Positions 6,204-14,861 of a stretch of DNA of 34,473 nt are shown piece after piece; within the stretch, counting starts at the first letter, position 1, and each line of letters begins with the position of its first letter. The stretch is from an unicellular cyanobacterium SU3 (GTDB lineage: Bacteria; Cyanobacteriota; Cyanobacteriia; Cyanobacteriales; Microcystaceae): positions 1 to 34,473 of the forward strand of contig NETF01000200.1 in the NCBI GenBank assembly GCA_002172675.1, in the 5' to 3' direction. A program made the position numbers and the translations under genes. The notes under the pieces were generated by a model. That model saw only the letters and a list, made by a program, of their open reading frames with translations. It was not told the origin of the DNA and did not search any database.

Positions 6204-8528
6204 TTACTCTTCTTCGTCAGCGTCTAAAGGTTCAGTCAGGGTAACTTCTGGGACTCTAGTGGGATCTAACTTGAGAATTAACACAGCCAAAGGCGGTAAA
6301 CATAAATCTAGGGAATAAGGCTTATTATGGAATGACCATTGATCAGCCCATTTTCCGCCTAAATTACCCATATTGCTACCGCCATATTTTTTAGCATCGC
6401 TGTTGAATAATTCGATGTAATATCCCGCTTCAGGAACCCCAATACGATAATGACTATGGGGTTGAGGCGTAAAGTTACACACCACGATTAAAGCATCTTC
6501 TGGATCATCGCTTTGCCTAACAAAAGACACCACACTATGGGCATTATCATTACAATCAATCCAGTAGAAGCCATGATATTCAAAATCATGGGTATATAAA
6601 GCCGGTTCTTGTTTATAGAGGGCGTTAAGATCGGTAAAAAATTGTTGCAGTTGTTGATGGGGTTCGTATTGTAATAAATGCCATTCTAAATCACCCCATA
6701 CATTCCACTCACTCCACTGGCCAAACTCCATACTCATAAACATGGTTTTTTTACCGGGGTGAGTATACATATAGGTAAATAATGCTCGAACGTTGGCGTA
6801 TTTTTGCCATTCGTCCCCTGGCATTTTACCCAACATATTACTCTTGCCATGGACGATTTCATCATGGGATAAGGCCAGCATAAAGTTTTCGTTGTAATAG
6901 TACAACATACTAAACGTGACGTTATTTTGATGGTATTGACGGAAAAACGGATCAATGTTGAAATAATCCAACATATCGTGCATCCAACCCATATCCCACT
7001 TCAGATTGAATCCTAAACCACCATCATAAATTGGCTTAGACACTTTTTCCCATTCGGTGGACTCTTCAGCAATCGAAAGAATACCAGGGAAATACTCAAA
7101 CAATACAGTATTCACTTCACGGATAAAACTAACGGCTTCAATATGTTCATCTCCACCATATTCATTGGCGATCCATTCTCCCTCTTTCCGCAGATAATTA
7201 CGGTATAACATCGAAGCCACTGCATCAACTCGTATACCATCAACATGATACTTATCGAACCAAAAGAGAACATTAGCCACTAAGAAGTTCCGTACTTCAT
7301 GACGGCCATAGTTAAAGACTAAGGTTCCCCATTCTTTATGTTCTCCAATACGCGGATCAGCGTGTTCATAGAGATGAGTGCCATCAAAATAAGCTAAGCC
7401 ATGGGAATCTTTGGGAAAATGGCCGGGAACCCAGTCTAAAATGACACCAATATTGTTTTCATGGCATTTATCCACAAAATACATGAAATCTTCGGGACGG
7501 CCAAAGCGAGAGGTAGGAGAATAAAATCCAGTGACTTGATAACCCCAAGATCCGTCAAAGGGATGTTCTGCGATGGGTAATAATTCGATATGAGTGTAAC
7601 CCATGTCTTTGACGTAGGGAATCAGTTTTTCTGCTAGTTCGTAGTAACTAAGAAACCGGGCCCCTGGGTTCCATTCGGAGACGATGACAGGATCGGCTGT
7701 TTCTCCATTGAGTAGGGGCATTTTTTCGGCTGCAGAACCGTGTAACCAAGACCCCAGGTGAACCTCATAAACAGACACAGGTTGCTTAAGAGGGTCGCTA
7801 TTACGTCGTTTTTCTAACCATTCCTCATCATGCCATTGATAAATATTATCGATATCGACAACAATAGAAGCGGTGTTAGGTCGAACTTCGCGATAAAAGC
7901 CATAAGGATCAGATTTTTCGTAGATATGGCCTTCACTATTTTTGATTTCGTATTTATAGACAGTCCCTGGCCCAATGTCCGGCACAAATAGTTCCCAGAT
8001 GGTATAGTTGCGTTTACGCATCTGGTGTTCTCGACCATCCCAGTTGTTAAAATCTCCGATAACCGAAACATTTCGAGCGTTAGGGGCCCACACTGCAAAA
8101 TAAACCCCCTTAACTCCGTTTACCTCACCCACATGGGCCCCTAGTTTTTCATAAATGCGGTGGTGTTTCCCTTCTGAAAATAAATAGATATCTTCGTCGG
8201 TGAGATAGGGAGAACTGAAAGCGTAGGGATCATAGATCACCTTCTCATGTTCCCCTTGTTTGATTTTGAGTTGATAATGATTGAGTTCTGAGGTTTCAAT
8301 AATACATTCAAAAAAGTTGGGGTGGTGAACTGAGTTCATGGGATCTTCTTTCTGTTCGGTGGGACGGATCACCCATGCTGCTTCTGCTTTCGGTAAATAA
8401 GCCCTGACTACCCATTTTTTGGTGTTTTTTCCCTCTTCTAGAAGGTGACACCCTAAAATCTCAAAGGGATCATGATGTAAGTTATAAATAATTTGATTAA
8501 CTTGATCGGCGGATATATTGGTGGTCAT
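6204..8528 (-). CDS. glgB: 1,4-alpha-glucan branching enzyme
   Basis: A 774-aa GH13 enzyme that introduces alpha-1,6 branches into glycogen. Two N-terminal beta-sandwich modules (about residues 15-110 and 125-230, the second CBM48-like with 'FAVWAPNARNVSVIGDFNNW') precede the TIM barrel. Active-site residues are visible: nucleophile Asp435 in 'DGIRVDAVASM', acid/base Glu488 in 'SIAEES', and Asp556 in 'LSHDEIVHGK'. 'DWVPGHFPKD' is the first conserved GH13 region. The length matches long-form bacterial GlgB. The acidic tail 'EPLDADEEE' is typical of variable ends. The start is supported by the family N-terminus 'INQIIYNLHHDPFEILG..'. The gene stands alone, converging with the S8 protease gene and running in the same direction as the TPR gene upstream of it. 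Confidence 0.97.
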   Translation of the reverse strand: MTTNISADQVNQIIYNLHHDPFEILGCHLLEEGKNTKKWVVRAYLPKAEAAWVIRPTEQKEDPMNSVHHPNFFECIIETSELNHYQLKIKQGEHEKVIYDPYAFSSPYLTDEDIYLFSEGKHHRIYEKLGAHVGEVNGVKGVYFAVWAPNARNVSVIGDFNNWDGREHQMRKRNYTIWELFVPDIGPGTVYKYEIKNSEGHIYEKSDPYGFYREVRPNTASIVVDIDNIYQWHDEEWLEKRRNSDPLKQPVSVYEVHLGSWLHGSAAEKMPLLNGETADPVIVSEWNPGARFLSYYELAEKLIPYVKDMGYTHIELLPIAEHPFDGSWGYQVTGFYSPTSRFGRPEDFMYFVDKCHENNIGVILDWVPGHFPKDSHGLAYFDGTHLYEHADPRIGEHKEWGTLVFNYGRHEVRNFLVANVLFWFDKYHVDGIRVDAVASMLYRNYLRKEGEWIANEYGGDEHIEAVSFIREVNTVLFEYFPGILSIAEESTEWEKVSKPIYDGGLGFNLKWDMGWMHDMLDYFNIDPFFRQYHQNNVTFSMLYYYNENFMLALSHDEIVHGKSNMLGKMPGDEWQKYANVRALFTYMYTHPGKKTMFMSMEFGQWSEWNVWGDLEWHLLQYEPHQQLQQFFTDLNALYKQEPALYTHDFEYHGFYWIDCNDNAHSVVSFVRQSDDPEDALIVVCNFTPQPHSHYRIGVPEAGYYIELFNSDAKKYGGSNMGNLGGKWADQWSFHNKPYSLDLCLPPLAVLILKLDPTRVPEVTLTEPLDADEEE

Positions 8529-8588
8529 GGGACTCGCTATGTTAACAAACTGAAGTAAGGAGACTTTTTATATTTTGCCAGAACTCAG

Positions 8589-8646
8589 TAGTCAAACGTT
8601 TCCTCGAAAGTTAAGGAAAAAAAAGCTTTACGCTAAACTTTGACTA
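8589..8646. repeat. Dyad in the glgB upstream region
   Basis: The arms tagtcaaa (8589-8596) and tttgacta (8639-8646) are perfect inverted copies enclosing an A-rich segment. It lies between the TPR gene's end and the glgB start, both on the minus strand. It could be the TPR gene's terminator or a glgB operator. Confidence 0.3.
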
Positions 8647-8723
8647 CTTTATCTGTTAAGAGTGCATCTTACAACAGTTTTACCGATCTTGATTTAGAGG
8701 TTAGGAAACAGTTATTAGTTAAC

Positions 8724-9422
8724 TTAGGGCATCAGGGGTTCTAACACTTGGCCTAACCATGTCATTACTTTATGCTGATACCGATCGCCTTTGGGTAAAT
8801 AGGATAAAGCCCTGCGATAATCAGCGATCGCATAATTCCAATCTCCCATCAGATAATGAGTATAGCCCCTTTCTGCATAAATCCGCCCCAGGTAGTGATT
8901 GCCAATAATTTTGGCGAGTTCTAAGGTTTCAATGGCTAATTGATAGTTTCCCAGTTCCCTTAAAGTAATCCCGTGATTAATCCATACTTTTTGATTATAA
9001 GGATTAATATCTAGGGCTTTTTCGTAGTTTTCGATGGCTTTGTTTAAGTTCCCTTGATGAGCGTGACAGTTGCCCCGATTATTATAAGCTCGATCTAACT
9101 GAGGGTTAAGAGCGATCGCCTCATTAAAGTCAGCCATAGCCTGATCATAATTGGCTATTTTCAAATACATTAAACCTCGGTTATTATAATCAATAGCACT
9201 ATGGGGGCAACGGCTAATCAATTGATTGAGAAAGCGGATCGCCCTATCATAGTTCCCTTGATTGGCTTCTTGTTTAACGATGATTCTCAACTGTAAATCA
9301 GAAAGGGCTTTTTTTTGCAATTGGGCGGCGATCGCTGCCTTGATATATTCTTTCTCAGCAACTGACGTTATAGGAATAGGCAGAGGGCCTGAATTTTTAT
9401 AGTTAAGTATATTATCATTCAT
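8724..9422 (-). CDS. Tetratricopeptide repeat protein (232 aa)
   Basis: Contains about four consecutive TPR units, e.g. 'IDYNNRGLMYLKIANYDQA', 'RAYNNRGNCHAHQGNLNKA', 'KVWINHGITLRELGNYQLA' and 'RIYAERGYTHYLMGDWNYA', with the canonical W/Y-G-A-Y-A-P pattern. The first 50 residues are less repetitive. No signal peptide or membrane helix is present, so it is probably a cytoplasmic scaffold. The partner is unknown. It is divergent from the conserved gene at 9819 across a 396-bp spacer. The codon use and HIP1 sites (near 8824, 9112 and 9330) look native. Confidence 0.88.
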   Translation of the reverse strand: MNDNILNYKNSGPLPIPITSVAEKEYIKAAIAAQLQKKALSDLQLRIIVKQEANQGNYDRAIRFLNQLISRCPHSAIDYNNRGLMYLKIANYDQAMADFNEAIALNPQLDRAYNNRGNCHAHQGNLNKAIENYEKALDINPYNQKVWINHGITLRELGNYQLAIETLELAKIIGNHYLGRIYAERGYTHYLMGDWNYAIADYRRALSYLPKGDRYQHKVMTWLGQVLEPLMP

Positions 9423-9818
9423 AGTAATATCTGGATGTTTATAAAAAATACTGTACTCGATAGTTTGATTATTAACAGTAAAAAATGTGTCACTCTTGTC
9501 ACTGTCTTGAAACTTGAATGATCATGATTGGTCTTCAAGACTCTTTACTGTAGAGAGTTGTAGCATTCTATAAAATTTTCCTTAAATTTTTAACTTTGGT
9601 AGGATTTATTAAGTTAATTATAAGTAATTGGAACAAGAGGCAATTCTCCCAAAAGTTAGAAAGTTCACGATTAAAGTATTGTGAGATACATTTTCTTAAC
9701 AGTTCTTAATAAAAAGGGGTGTATTTGTATCCTATTAGGGAATAGGTAAGACATCACTGATAAAATTAGGTGAATACCGTCCCATACTAATTTCAAGATT
9801 ACGGAGATAAGATTACCG
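9423..9818. promoter_or_regulatory. Divergent intergenic region with dyad
   Basis: This AT-rich spacer separates two divergent genes and should carry both promoters. It holds a perfect dyad, gtcttgaa (9504-9511) / ttcaagac (9534-9541), with a nested atgatcat palindrome at 9518-9525, and a smaller cctatt / aatagg pair (9731-9736 / 9741-9746). These could be operators. A GGAG at about 9803 may serve the gene at 9819. No confident -35/-10 pair was fixed. Confidence 0.4.
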
Positions 9819-10283
9819 ATGTCCACCACAACATTATTAGCTAATGATACTGATATTTCTATGGACGATTATTGTGTATTTGGGTTAGCCACCTGCTTTT
9901 TAAAAGATGATGGAGAGTTTTATCAAGTTCGAGTCATTGAACCCATCCCTTCTGCTGCTTTAGAGGCCATTTGTAAAGGTATTCCGACATCTTACGAATT
10001 AGCTTGTGCTAAGTCTATCGGAGACATTTTAACGGGGGAAACATTGACCAAAACGGCAGATTTTCCTGATGATGCTCAGTTTTGCGATAATTTTACTGAA
10101 CGAACTTTGGCCGCTGTTAGAACGTATAAAACTCGTCCTGATGCTAAGTCTTTAATTCCTTTGGAAACGATTAAAAACGATTTGAATTTTTCTTTAGAGA
10201 AAAAGCGCGTTTTAAATGCAGTGAATGTTGTTAAAACAGAAGATAACGTTAAACAACATTCTCATACCCATCAAGTTCTTTAA
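9819..10283 (+). CDS. Conserved cyanobacterial protein of unknown function (154 aa)
   Basis: A soluble protein without signal peptide or membrane helix. Its N-terminal part reads 'SMDDYCVFGLATCFLKDDG' and 'VRVIEPIPSAALEAI', and its end is 'VVKTEDNVKQHSHTHQVL'. From memory, very similar proteins occur across cyanobacteria as hypothetical proteins, with the histidine-containing end notably conserved. No enzymatic motif can be named. Two cysteines (in 'DDYC' and 'ATCF') near the start and the His-rich end could bind metal, but this is speculation. It is monocistronic: divergent from the TPR gene and followed by a strong terminator at 10300. Confidence 0.75.
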   Translation: MSTTTLLANDTDISMDDYCVFGLATCFLKDDGEFYQVRVIEPIPSAALEAICKGIPTSYELACAKSIGDILTGETLTKTADFPDDAQFCDNFTERTLAAVRTYKTRPDAKSLIPLETIKNDLNFSLEKKRVLNAVNVVKTEDNVKQHSHTHQVL

Positions 10284-10299
10284 AAGAAAATAAGGGATG

Positions 10300-10340
10300 A
10301 AGACTCCCTGGTAGTTGTTAACTGTCCTTGGAGTCTTTTG
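10300..10340 (+). terminator. Rho-independent terminator
   Basis: A perfect 8-bp stem, aagactcc (10300-10307) / ggagtctt (10330-10337), is followed by a short T-rich run. It lies 17 bases after the stop at 10283 and before the convergent HAD gene. The A run on its other side could let it work for both genes. Confidence 0.7.
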
Positions 10341-10355
10341 TATCGAACTTATCGT

Positions 10356-11243
10356 TTATTCTCCAACACTAAGCTGATGCAATGCAATTTGCTTAGAAAT
10401 ACATTCAATGGCTAATGTGAGAGATTGCATAAGCTCAGATTGTTGATGATAATCTGCTGGCACTAGATTAGTTAACTGCTGACTTTGGGTTACTTTTTCA
10501 CGATGTTCCCAATTCTGTGCTGTTGAGTGATTGTGAAAAATTCCTAGGGCAATGCCTCCATATCGATTAATAACTGTAAAACAGGGTATGTCTGAGGTTC
10601 CGTCTCCAACATAAATAACTTGATTAAGGGGAATATATAATTCTTCAAGGGGAAAATCCTGATAATTATACATTAAATCTTGTTCATTTTCTTCAGTAAT
10701 TCCTTTAGAAAGATAGTATAAATAATGAGTTTTTTCTGTATGAGTCATTTGCTTTTTGAGAAATTTAATTTCTCCCTTTTTGTCATAAGCGAGTTCGCAA
10801 CCCCACATCTGCTTAAAATGCTTGGCAATAGAGGTATTACGAGCAATATCAATAAAACCCCCACTGATTAAATAAAATTCTACTTCAACCCCTTCAAGTA
10901 CCTCTTTAGCTCGCTTTTGTAAGCTATCAAACATTTCTGGAACTCCCTCAATTAAGTTCAATTTTTGTCCCAAGTTAGCTAATCGCTCATAAGTAATTTT
11001 GTCTTTGTCTTCTCTGTGTCGTGATTCTTGAATCAAACCATAAGTTCTTGCTAAATACTTTTGCCACCCTTGGGCAACTAAGGGTTTTACATATTGTTCT
11101 TCAAACCTTTCAATGTCTAGCTGACAATCCTTTAACAAGATTTTAAAACTATCGTCTGGAATCAAAGTTTCATCAAAATCAAAAACGATTGCAATGCGAT
11201 TAGAAAGAGGTTTAGTTGCGTAATTCATTTGTGTTTTTATCAA
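10356..11243 (-). CDS. HAD-family phosphatase
   Basis: A 295-aa haloacid dehalogenase superfamily protein, closest in layout to phosphoserine-phosphatase-like HADs. Motif I is 'FDFDETL' with nucleophile Asp22 and Asp24, motif II is 'YLISGG' with Ser127, and motif IV is 'VGDGTSD' with Asp214 and Asp218 for magnesium. A helical cap lies between about residues 30 and 100. The substrate is unknown. It starts 19 bases after the 58-aa gene and is the last gene of a minus-strand series (UbiB kinase, small protein, HAD), suggesting one transcript. A second Met at residue 6 is a possible alternative start. Confidence 0.85.
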   Translation of the reverse strand: MIKTQMNYATKPLSNRIAIVFDFDETLIPDDSFKILLKDCQLDIERFEEQYVKPLVAQGWQKYLARTYGLIQESRHREDKDKITYERLANLGQKLNLIEGVPEMFDSLQKRAKEVLEGVEVEFYLISGGFIDIARNTSIAKHFKQMWGCELAYDKKGEIKFLKKQMTHTEKTHYLYYLSKGITEENEQDLMYNYQDFPLEELYIPLNQVIYVGDGTSDIPCFTVINRYGGIALGIFHNHSTAQNWEHREKVTQSQQLTNLVPADYHQQSELMQSLTLAIECISKQIALHQLSVGE

Positions 11244-11262
11244 TAGTTGAATAATAAAATAT

Positions 11263-11439
11263 TTACAATTGAGGTTGACATTTTCCAGCCCGAATTAAGC
11301 CAACACGACGAGCGATCGCTTCTTCTTTTGAAGGAAACGGCCCCCAATAATTTTTAGTTTCTGGGACTTGATTATCATCCACTTCAACAATTTCACATTG
11401 TTCATTTTCTGTTTTAATAATGTACCAAGTGTTAATCAT
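11263..11439 (-). CDS. Small conserved cyanobacterial protein (58 aa)
   Basis: The frame can be extended to 11490, but the extension 'MVMGEMPTLLLLF..' looks non-coding, and the conserved part starts at 'MINTWYIIKTENEQCEIVEV', so ATG at 11437-11439 is chosen. The core 'YWGPFPSKEEAIARRVGLIR' followed by 'AGKCQPQ' is, from memory, shared by small cyanobacterial proteins of unknown function. There is no signal peptide. It is sandwiched between the UbiB-like kinase gene (63 bases upstream) and the HAD gene (19 bases downstream) on the same strand. Confidence 0.75.
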   Translation of the reverse strand: MINTWYIIKTENEQCEIVEVDDNQVPETKNYWGPFPSKEEAIARRVGLIRAGKCQPQL

Positions 11440-11501
11440 AATTTTTGACCTAAATAAAAGGAGTAGGGTGGGCATTTCCCCCATTACCATTACAATAATT
11501 A

Positions 11502-13151
11502 TTATCTCAATCTTCCCGATCGCAAAATACTAATAATCAACCAAACCCCTAATAAACTAGCAGCTGCAAACAAAACACTACTAATTAAGGATAATTCTTG
11601 TGTGGATGAACCAATTGAAATAATAGCGGCCCCCATAATTAATGAACCCAATACAATACTAAAAGAAAGACGATTGGCCGAAGCATCTACACTGCGCCTT
11701 AAGGGTTCTAATTCCTTTAATCGAAAATTCCATTGTAGGGTTTCTGAGGATAATCTATCTAATAATATATCAATTTGGCGCGGTGTTTTCAGATAAATTG
11801 ATTTGAGGTCTAAAACGGTTCTTAAACTGGTTTGTAAGGGGGTATCTCCTATTAATTGACGGCGGAATAAATCGGTCATTAAGGGTTTAATTTCATCGAA
11901 TAAGTTAATGTTCGGATTAAACTGTCTAGCCGCCCCTTCTAAATTGGCTAAACATTTCGCATATAATCCTAAATTTCCTGGTACTTTTAACTTATTTTTT
12001 CGGGCTATTTGGAGAATTTCATAAACCACTTCACTAAAGTTAAATTGAGACAAACTTAAATCATAATATTTCCTTAGTATTTGTTCATAATCATTGCGTA
12101 ATTTTTCTAAACTTTCGACTTTCCCTGATTCTGATAATTCGATGGTTAATTGTGTACATCCTTGGGCATCTAAATCAAAAATAGCGAGTAATAATTCTGT
12201 TAAAATTTGTTGGGTTCTTGGGTCAAGTTTTCCTACCATTCCACAGTCAATAATGGCAATTCTTCCATCATCTAAATAGAAAATATTACCGGGGTGGGGA
12301 TCAGCATGAAAAAAGCCATCTAAATATAGTTGTTGAAAAAATGCTCTAAATAATAAAGTGGTAATTTCTTGTTTCTTTTTCTCGATAGATTTACGACTTT
12401 CAGGAATAGTTAAATCTGCTTGTAAAATGGGTTTACCATATAACCATTCTAAGACTAAAATTTTATCGGTGGTTAAGTTCCAATAGACTTTAGGAATCAC
12501 TAATTCTTGAGGATCAAACCAACGACTTTCGGCTAAATTTTGTCTAATTTTATCAGTATAATTGGCTTCTTTAGTAAACTTTAATTCTGCTTTAATAGCT
12601 TGGGAAAATTCATCGGCAAGCTTGACAATATCATAGTTTTGTCCAAATTCTGTTAAGGCGACTAATTCAGCAATTCCCTTAATTAAATTAATATCTTGCT
12701 CAACAATTTTATCAATTCCTGGTCGTTGAACTTTGATAGCAACTTCTTCGCCGGTTGTTAAAGTAGCACGGTGAATTTGTCCAATAGAACCAGCCGCGAT
12801 CGGTTCTTTATTAATATCACTAAAAATTGATTCTATGGGCTGTTGTAATTCTTGGCGCAGTAGTATTTCAATAGCTTCCCAAGACACAGGGGGAACATTA
12901 GCTTGTAGAGCGGTTAATGCTTTAATATAATTAGGGGGTAAAATGTCGGGGCGAGTGCTTAAAATTTGTCCTAATTTAACATAAAAAGGGCCTAATTCTA
13001 CTAAGATATTACGTAACACTTCGGGGGGTGGAACTTGGGGATTTTCTGCTTTTCCTACCGTTAATAAACCCCGCATATAGTCCCAACCATTACCGAGGAC
13101 AACTTCAATAATTTCTCGTTGACGCGCACTGGTTTGAGTTAAGGAAAACAT
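11502..13151 (-). CDS. ABC1/UbiB-family atypical kinase (AarF-like)
   Basis: A 549-aa UbiB-family protein. It shows the family-specific KxGQ motif 'YVKLGQ' (Lys59-Gln62), the Ala/Gly loop 'AAGSIGQIHRA', the catalytic-loop 'FFHADPHPGN' (His282-Asn289) and the DFG-equivalent 'AIIDCGMVGKL'. Two hydrophobic helices close the protein ('FSIVLGSLIMGAAIISIG' and 'ISSVLFAAASLLGVWLIISI'), fitting membrane association. UbiB proteins are linked to quinone and prenyl-lipid metabolism through ATPase activity. In cyanobacteria this probably means plastoquinone or tocopherol-related lipids, which is inference. It heads a probable three-gene minus-strand transcript. Confidence 0.92.
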   Translation of the reverse strand: MFSLTQTSARQREIIEVVLGNGWDYMRGLLTVGKAENPQVPPPEVLRNILVELGPFYVKLGQILSTRPDILPPNYIKALTALQANVPPVSWEAIEILLRQELQQPIESIFSDINKEPIAAGSIGQIHRATLTTGEEVAIKVQRPGIDKIVEQDINLIKGIAELVALTEFGQNYDIVKLADEFSQAIKAELKFTKEANYTDKIRQNLAESRWFDPQELVIPKVYWNLTTDKILVLEWLYGKPILQADLTIPESRKSIEKKKQEITTLLFRAFFQQLYLDGFFHADPHPGNIFYLDDGRIAIIDCGMVGKLDPRTQQILTELLLAIFDLDAQGCTQLTIELSESGKVESLEKLRNDYEQILRKYYDLSLSQFNFSEVVYEILQIARKNKLKVPGNLGLYAKCLANLEGAARQFNPNINLFDEIKPLMTDLFRRQLIGDTPLQTSLRTVLDLKSIYLKTPRQIDILLDRLSSETLQWNFRLKELEPLRRSVDASANRLSFSIVLGSLIMGAAIISIGSSTQELSLISSVLFAAASLLGVWLIISILRSGRLR

Positions 13152-13254
13152 ACAGTAATTCTCTTTACTTAATTAAAACAAACTTTTATAACTATTTTTA
13201 TTATTATAGAAGGTTTCTCTAGAAAATGTTAATGTGTTATTAAGAAATTTTGTA

Positions 13255-13277
13255 GGGGCTGAATATTATTCAGCCCC
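13255..13277. repeat. GTAGGGG-type hairpin, copy 1
   Basis: A perfect 10-bp stem, ggggctgaat (13255-13264) / attcagcccc (13268-13277), with a 3-base loop, preceded by gta. It shares its layout with hairpins at 20349-20384 and 22329-22357. It could work as a terminator but has no T run. Confidence 0.65.
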
Positions 13278-13349
13278 AAACCTTGATCTTATATAATTTA
13301 ACCTACCATAGTTCCTTAAATTCTATTATGTAGGTGATGATAAATAAAA

Positions 13350-13421
13350 GTGAGGTGGGCAATGCTAAGAAAGAGCTTATAAACCTGAACCAGAAACTAT
13401 TTTAGACATTGACCACCCTAT
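13350..13421. repeat. 72-bp MITE-like element, copy A
   Basis: The ends are near-inverted repeats (gaggtgggcaatg / cattgaccaccct). A second copy of identical length lies at 29592-29663 with most internal bases shared (for example caatgctaagaaa and the aaccagaaac core). No coding capacity. It has the structure of a non-autonomous miniature transposable element. Confidence 0.7.
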
Positions 13422-13468
13422 AAGTTTCTGACAATATTTACTTAAATTGTATTACTGATTACATAGGA

Positions 13469-14530
13469 TTATAGTAACTGATTTAATTGAGAATCTTTTT
13501 GTAATTCTTTGAGAAGCTTTTTAATGTCTTGGGTACGATTTTTATGAACCACAAGAGTAACATTTTTATCCCGAACAATGACAACATCTTCTAAGCCGAT
13601 GGTTGCGATTACATCTTGATCATTGCTACTATAAATAATCGCCCCTTTGGTATCTAAGGTCACGTGATTCCCTAATTCAACATTATCCCCATCACTATCA
13701 ATTAAACGTTCTAAAGAATTCCAATCTCCTAAATCATCCCAACCAAAATTAGCGGGTAACACATAAGTTAATTCAGTCTTTTCCATTAAAGCGTAATCAA
13801 TGCTAGTTTTTTCTAATTCTTCATAAGCAGCTTGACCTTTTTCTTGTAGGGGTTTTAAAACTTGAGGTGTGTGTTTTTCTAACTCTTCTAATACCACACC
13901 AGCGCGAAAAATAAACATTCCACTATTCCAACTAAATTGACCAGTTTCTAGGAAAGATTTAGCGGTTTCAAGATCAGGTTTTTCCGTGAAACGATTAACT
14001 TTATAGACTGGTAAATTATCAAAATGATTAATTAAATTGCCTTGTTCAATATAACCGTAACCCGTAGAGGGATAAGTCGGTTTAATACCTAAAGTAACGA
14101 TCGCTTTTTCTGCTGAAGCGAGTTGAGAAGCAGCGTTAAGCGTCTTTTCAAAGTCATCGGTATTTTTGATCCAATGGTCTGCAGGAAAAAAGCCAATTAC
14201 CGCATCATTACCGTAGCGTTTAGCAATTTCTAAGGTTGTCCATGCAACTGCTGGGGCCGTGTCTTTTCCCTGGGGTTCTACTAAGAGATTATTATTAGGT
14301 AAGCTAGGTAATTGTTCCCTAACTCCATCGGCAATGGGACCGGCTGTAATTACCCAAAGATTATTCCAGCTGTCTGCTAAAGGTAAGAGACGCTGGGCCG
14401 TTGCTTGTAATAAACTTTCTCCACTCCCATCTAAGGATAGAAACTGTTTCGGACGTTGACGACGGGACAGTGGCCAAAAACGTTCTCCTTTACCACCAGC
14501 AAGGACGACAGGAATTAAAGGTTGAGTCAT
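13469..14530 (-). CDS. manC: Mannose-1-phosphate guanylyltransferase
   Basis: A 353-aa nucleotidyltransferase that makes GDP-mannose from mannose-1-phosphate and GTP for polysaccharides and glycoconjugates. The N-terminal signature 'VLAGGKGERFWPLSRRQRPK' followed by 'QFLSL' is diagnostic. 'FPADHWI' (NTP/metal-binding Asp), 'GYGYIEQG', 'FTEKPD', 'WNSGMFIF' and 'WDDLGDWNSL' follow in the usual order. It lacks the C-terminal phosphomannose isomerase cupin of bifunctional ManC, so it is a GMPP-only form of typical length. The gene lies downstream of a 53-aa gene on the same strand, with a 169-base gap. The symbol is by function; single-domain forms are also called manB or gmp. Confidence 0.92.
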   Translation of the reverse strand: MTQPLIPVVLAGGKGERFWPLSRRQRPKQFLSLDGSGESLLQATAQRLLPLADSWNNLWVITAGPIADGVREQLPSLPNNNLLVEPQGKDTAPAVAWTTLEIAKRYGNDAVIGFFPADHWIKNTDDFEKTLNAASQLASAEKAIVTLGIKPTYPSTGYGYIEQGNLINHFDNLPVYKVNRFTEKPDLETAKSFLETGQFSWNSGMFIFRAGVVLEELEKHTPQVLKPLQEKGQAAYEELEKTSIDYALMEKTELTYVLPANFGWDDLGDWNSLERLIDSDGDNVELGNHVTLDTKGAIIYSSNDQDVIATIGLEDVVIVRDKNVTLVVHKNRTQDIKKLLKELQKDSQLNQLL

Positions 14531-14699
14531 TTTTCTCTTTTATTAATCAGGTTTCCCACTGATTGTATCCTGTTTATAGTAGTTTTCGTTTGCATAGATT
14601 AAACATTAAAATGCAAATACTCCCCATACTTCCCACCCTTCTCAGACTCCCCACATTCAGACTTACTAAAATTTTGATTGACTCAACTGAAAACTGCTA

Positions 14700-14861
14700 T
14701 TAAAGAGTGTCTTTGGAGTCTGGGGAAATTTTTGGTTCCATAGAAGAAGATAAATGATTGCTTGTCTGAGAAACTGGGATAACCACCCATAACCCCGTTT
14801 TGGGATCGCGGTAGGTACGAAAAGGGTTGGGTTGCAGGGGTTGTTCAGACGCTTTAGCCAT
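14700..14861 (-). CDS. Small conserved protein (53 aa)
   Basis: An ATG at 14859-14861 opens a 53-codon frame ending with TAA at 14700-14702. It reads 'MAKASEQPLQPNPFRTYRDP' then 'KTGLWVVIPV'. The block 'NPFRTYRDP.TG.WVV' is, from memory, a conserved feature of short cyanobacterial proteins of unknown function. It is Pro- and Ser-rich, soluble, with no cysteines. A longer overlapping frame on the same strand (14666-14956) has poor composition and is rejected in its favour. It lies upstream of the guanylyltransferase gene. It may share its transcript or have its own promoter. Confidence 0.65.
   Translation of the reverse strand: MAKASEQPLQPNPFRTYRDPKTGLWVVIPVSQTSNHLSSSMEPKISPDSKDTL

Larger units (their letters stand above)
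13152..13468. other. Repeat-bearing spacer
   Basis: This 317-bp spacer holds two dispersed repeats, annotated separately: the GTAGGGG hairpin at 13255-13277 and the 72-bp MITE-like copy at 13350-13421. I see no coding frame. The promoter for the UbiB-like gene should lie near 13152-13220, but no clear box was found. Confidence 0.5.

Noticed and set aside
11440-11490. Upstream start of the 58-aa gene
   Set aside because: The extension is hydrophobic and atypical, and the conserved product begins at 'MINTWYII'.
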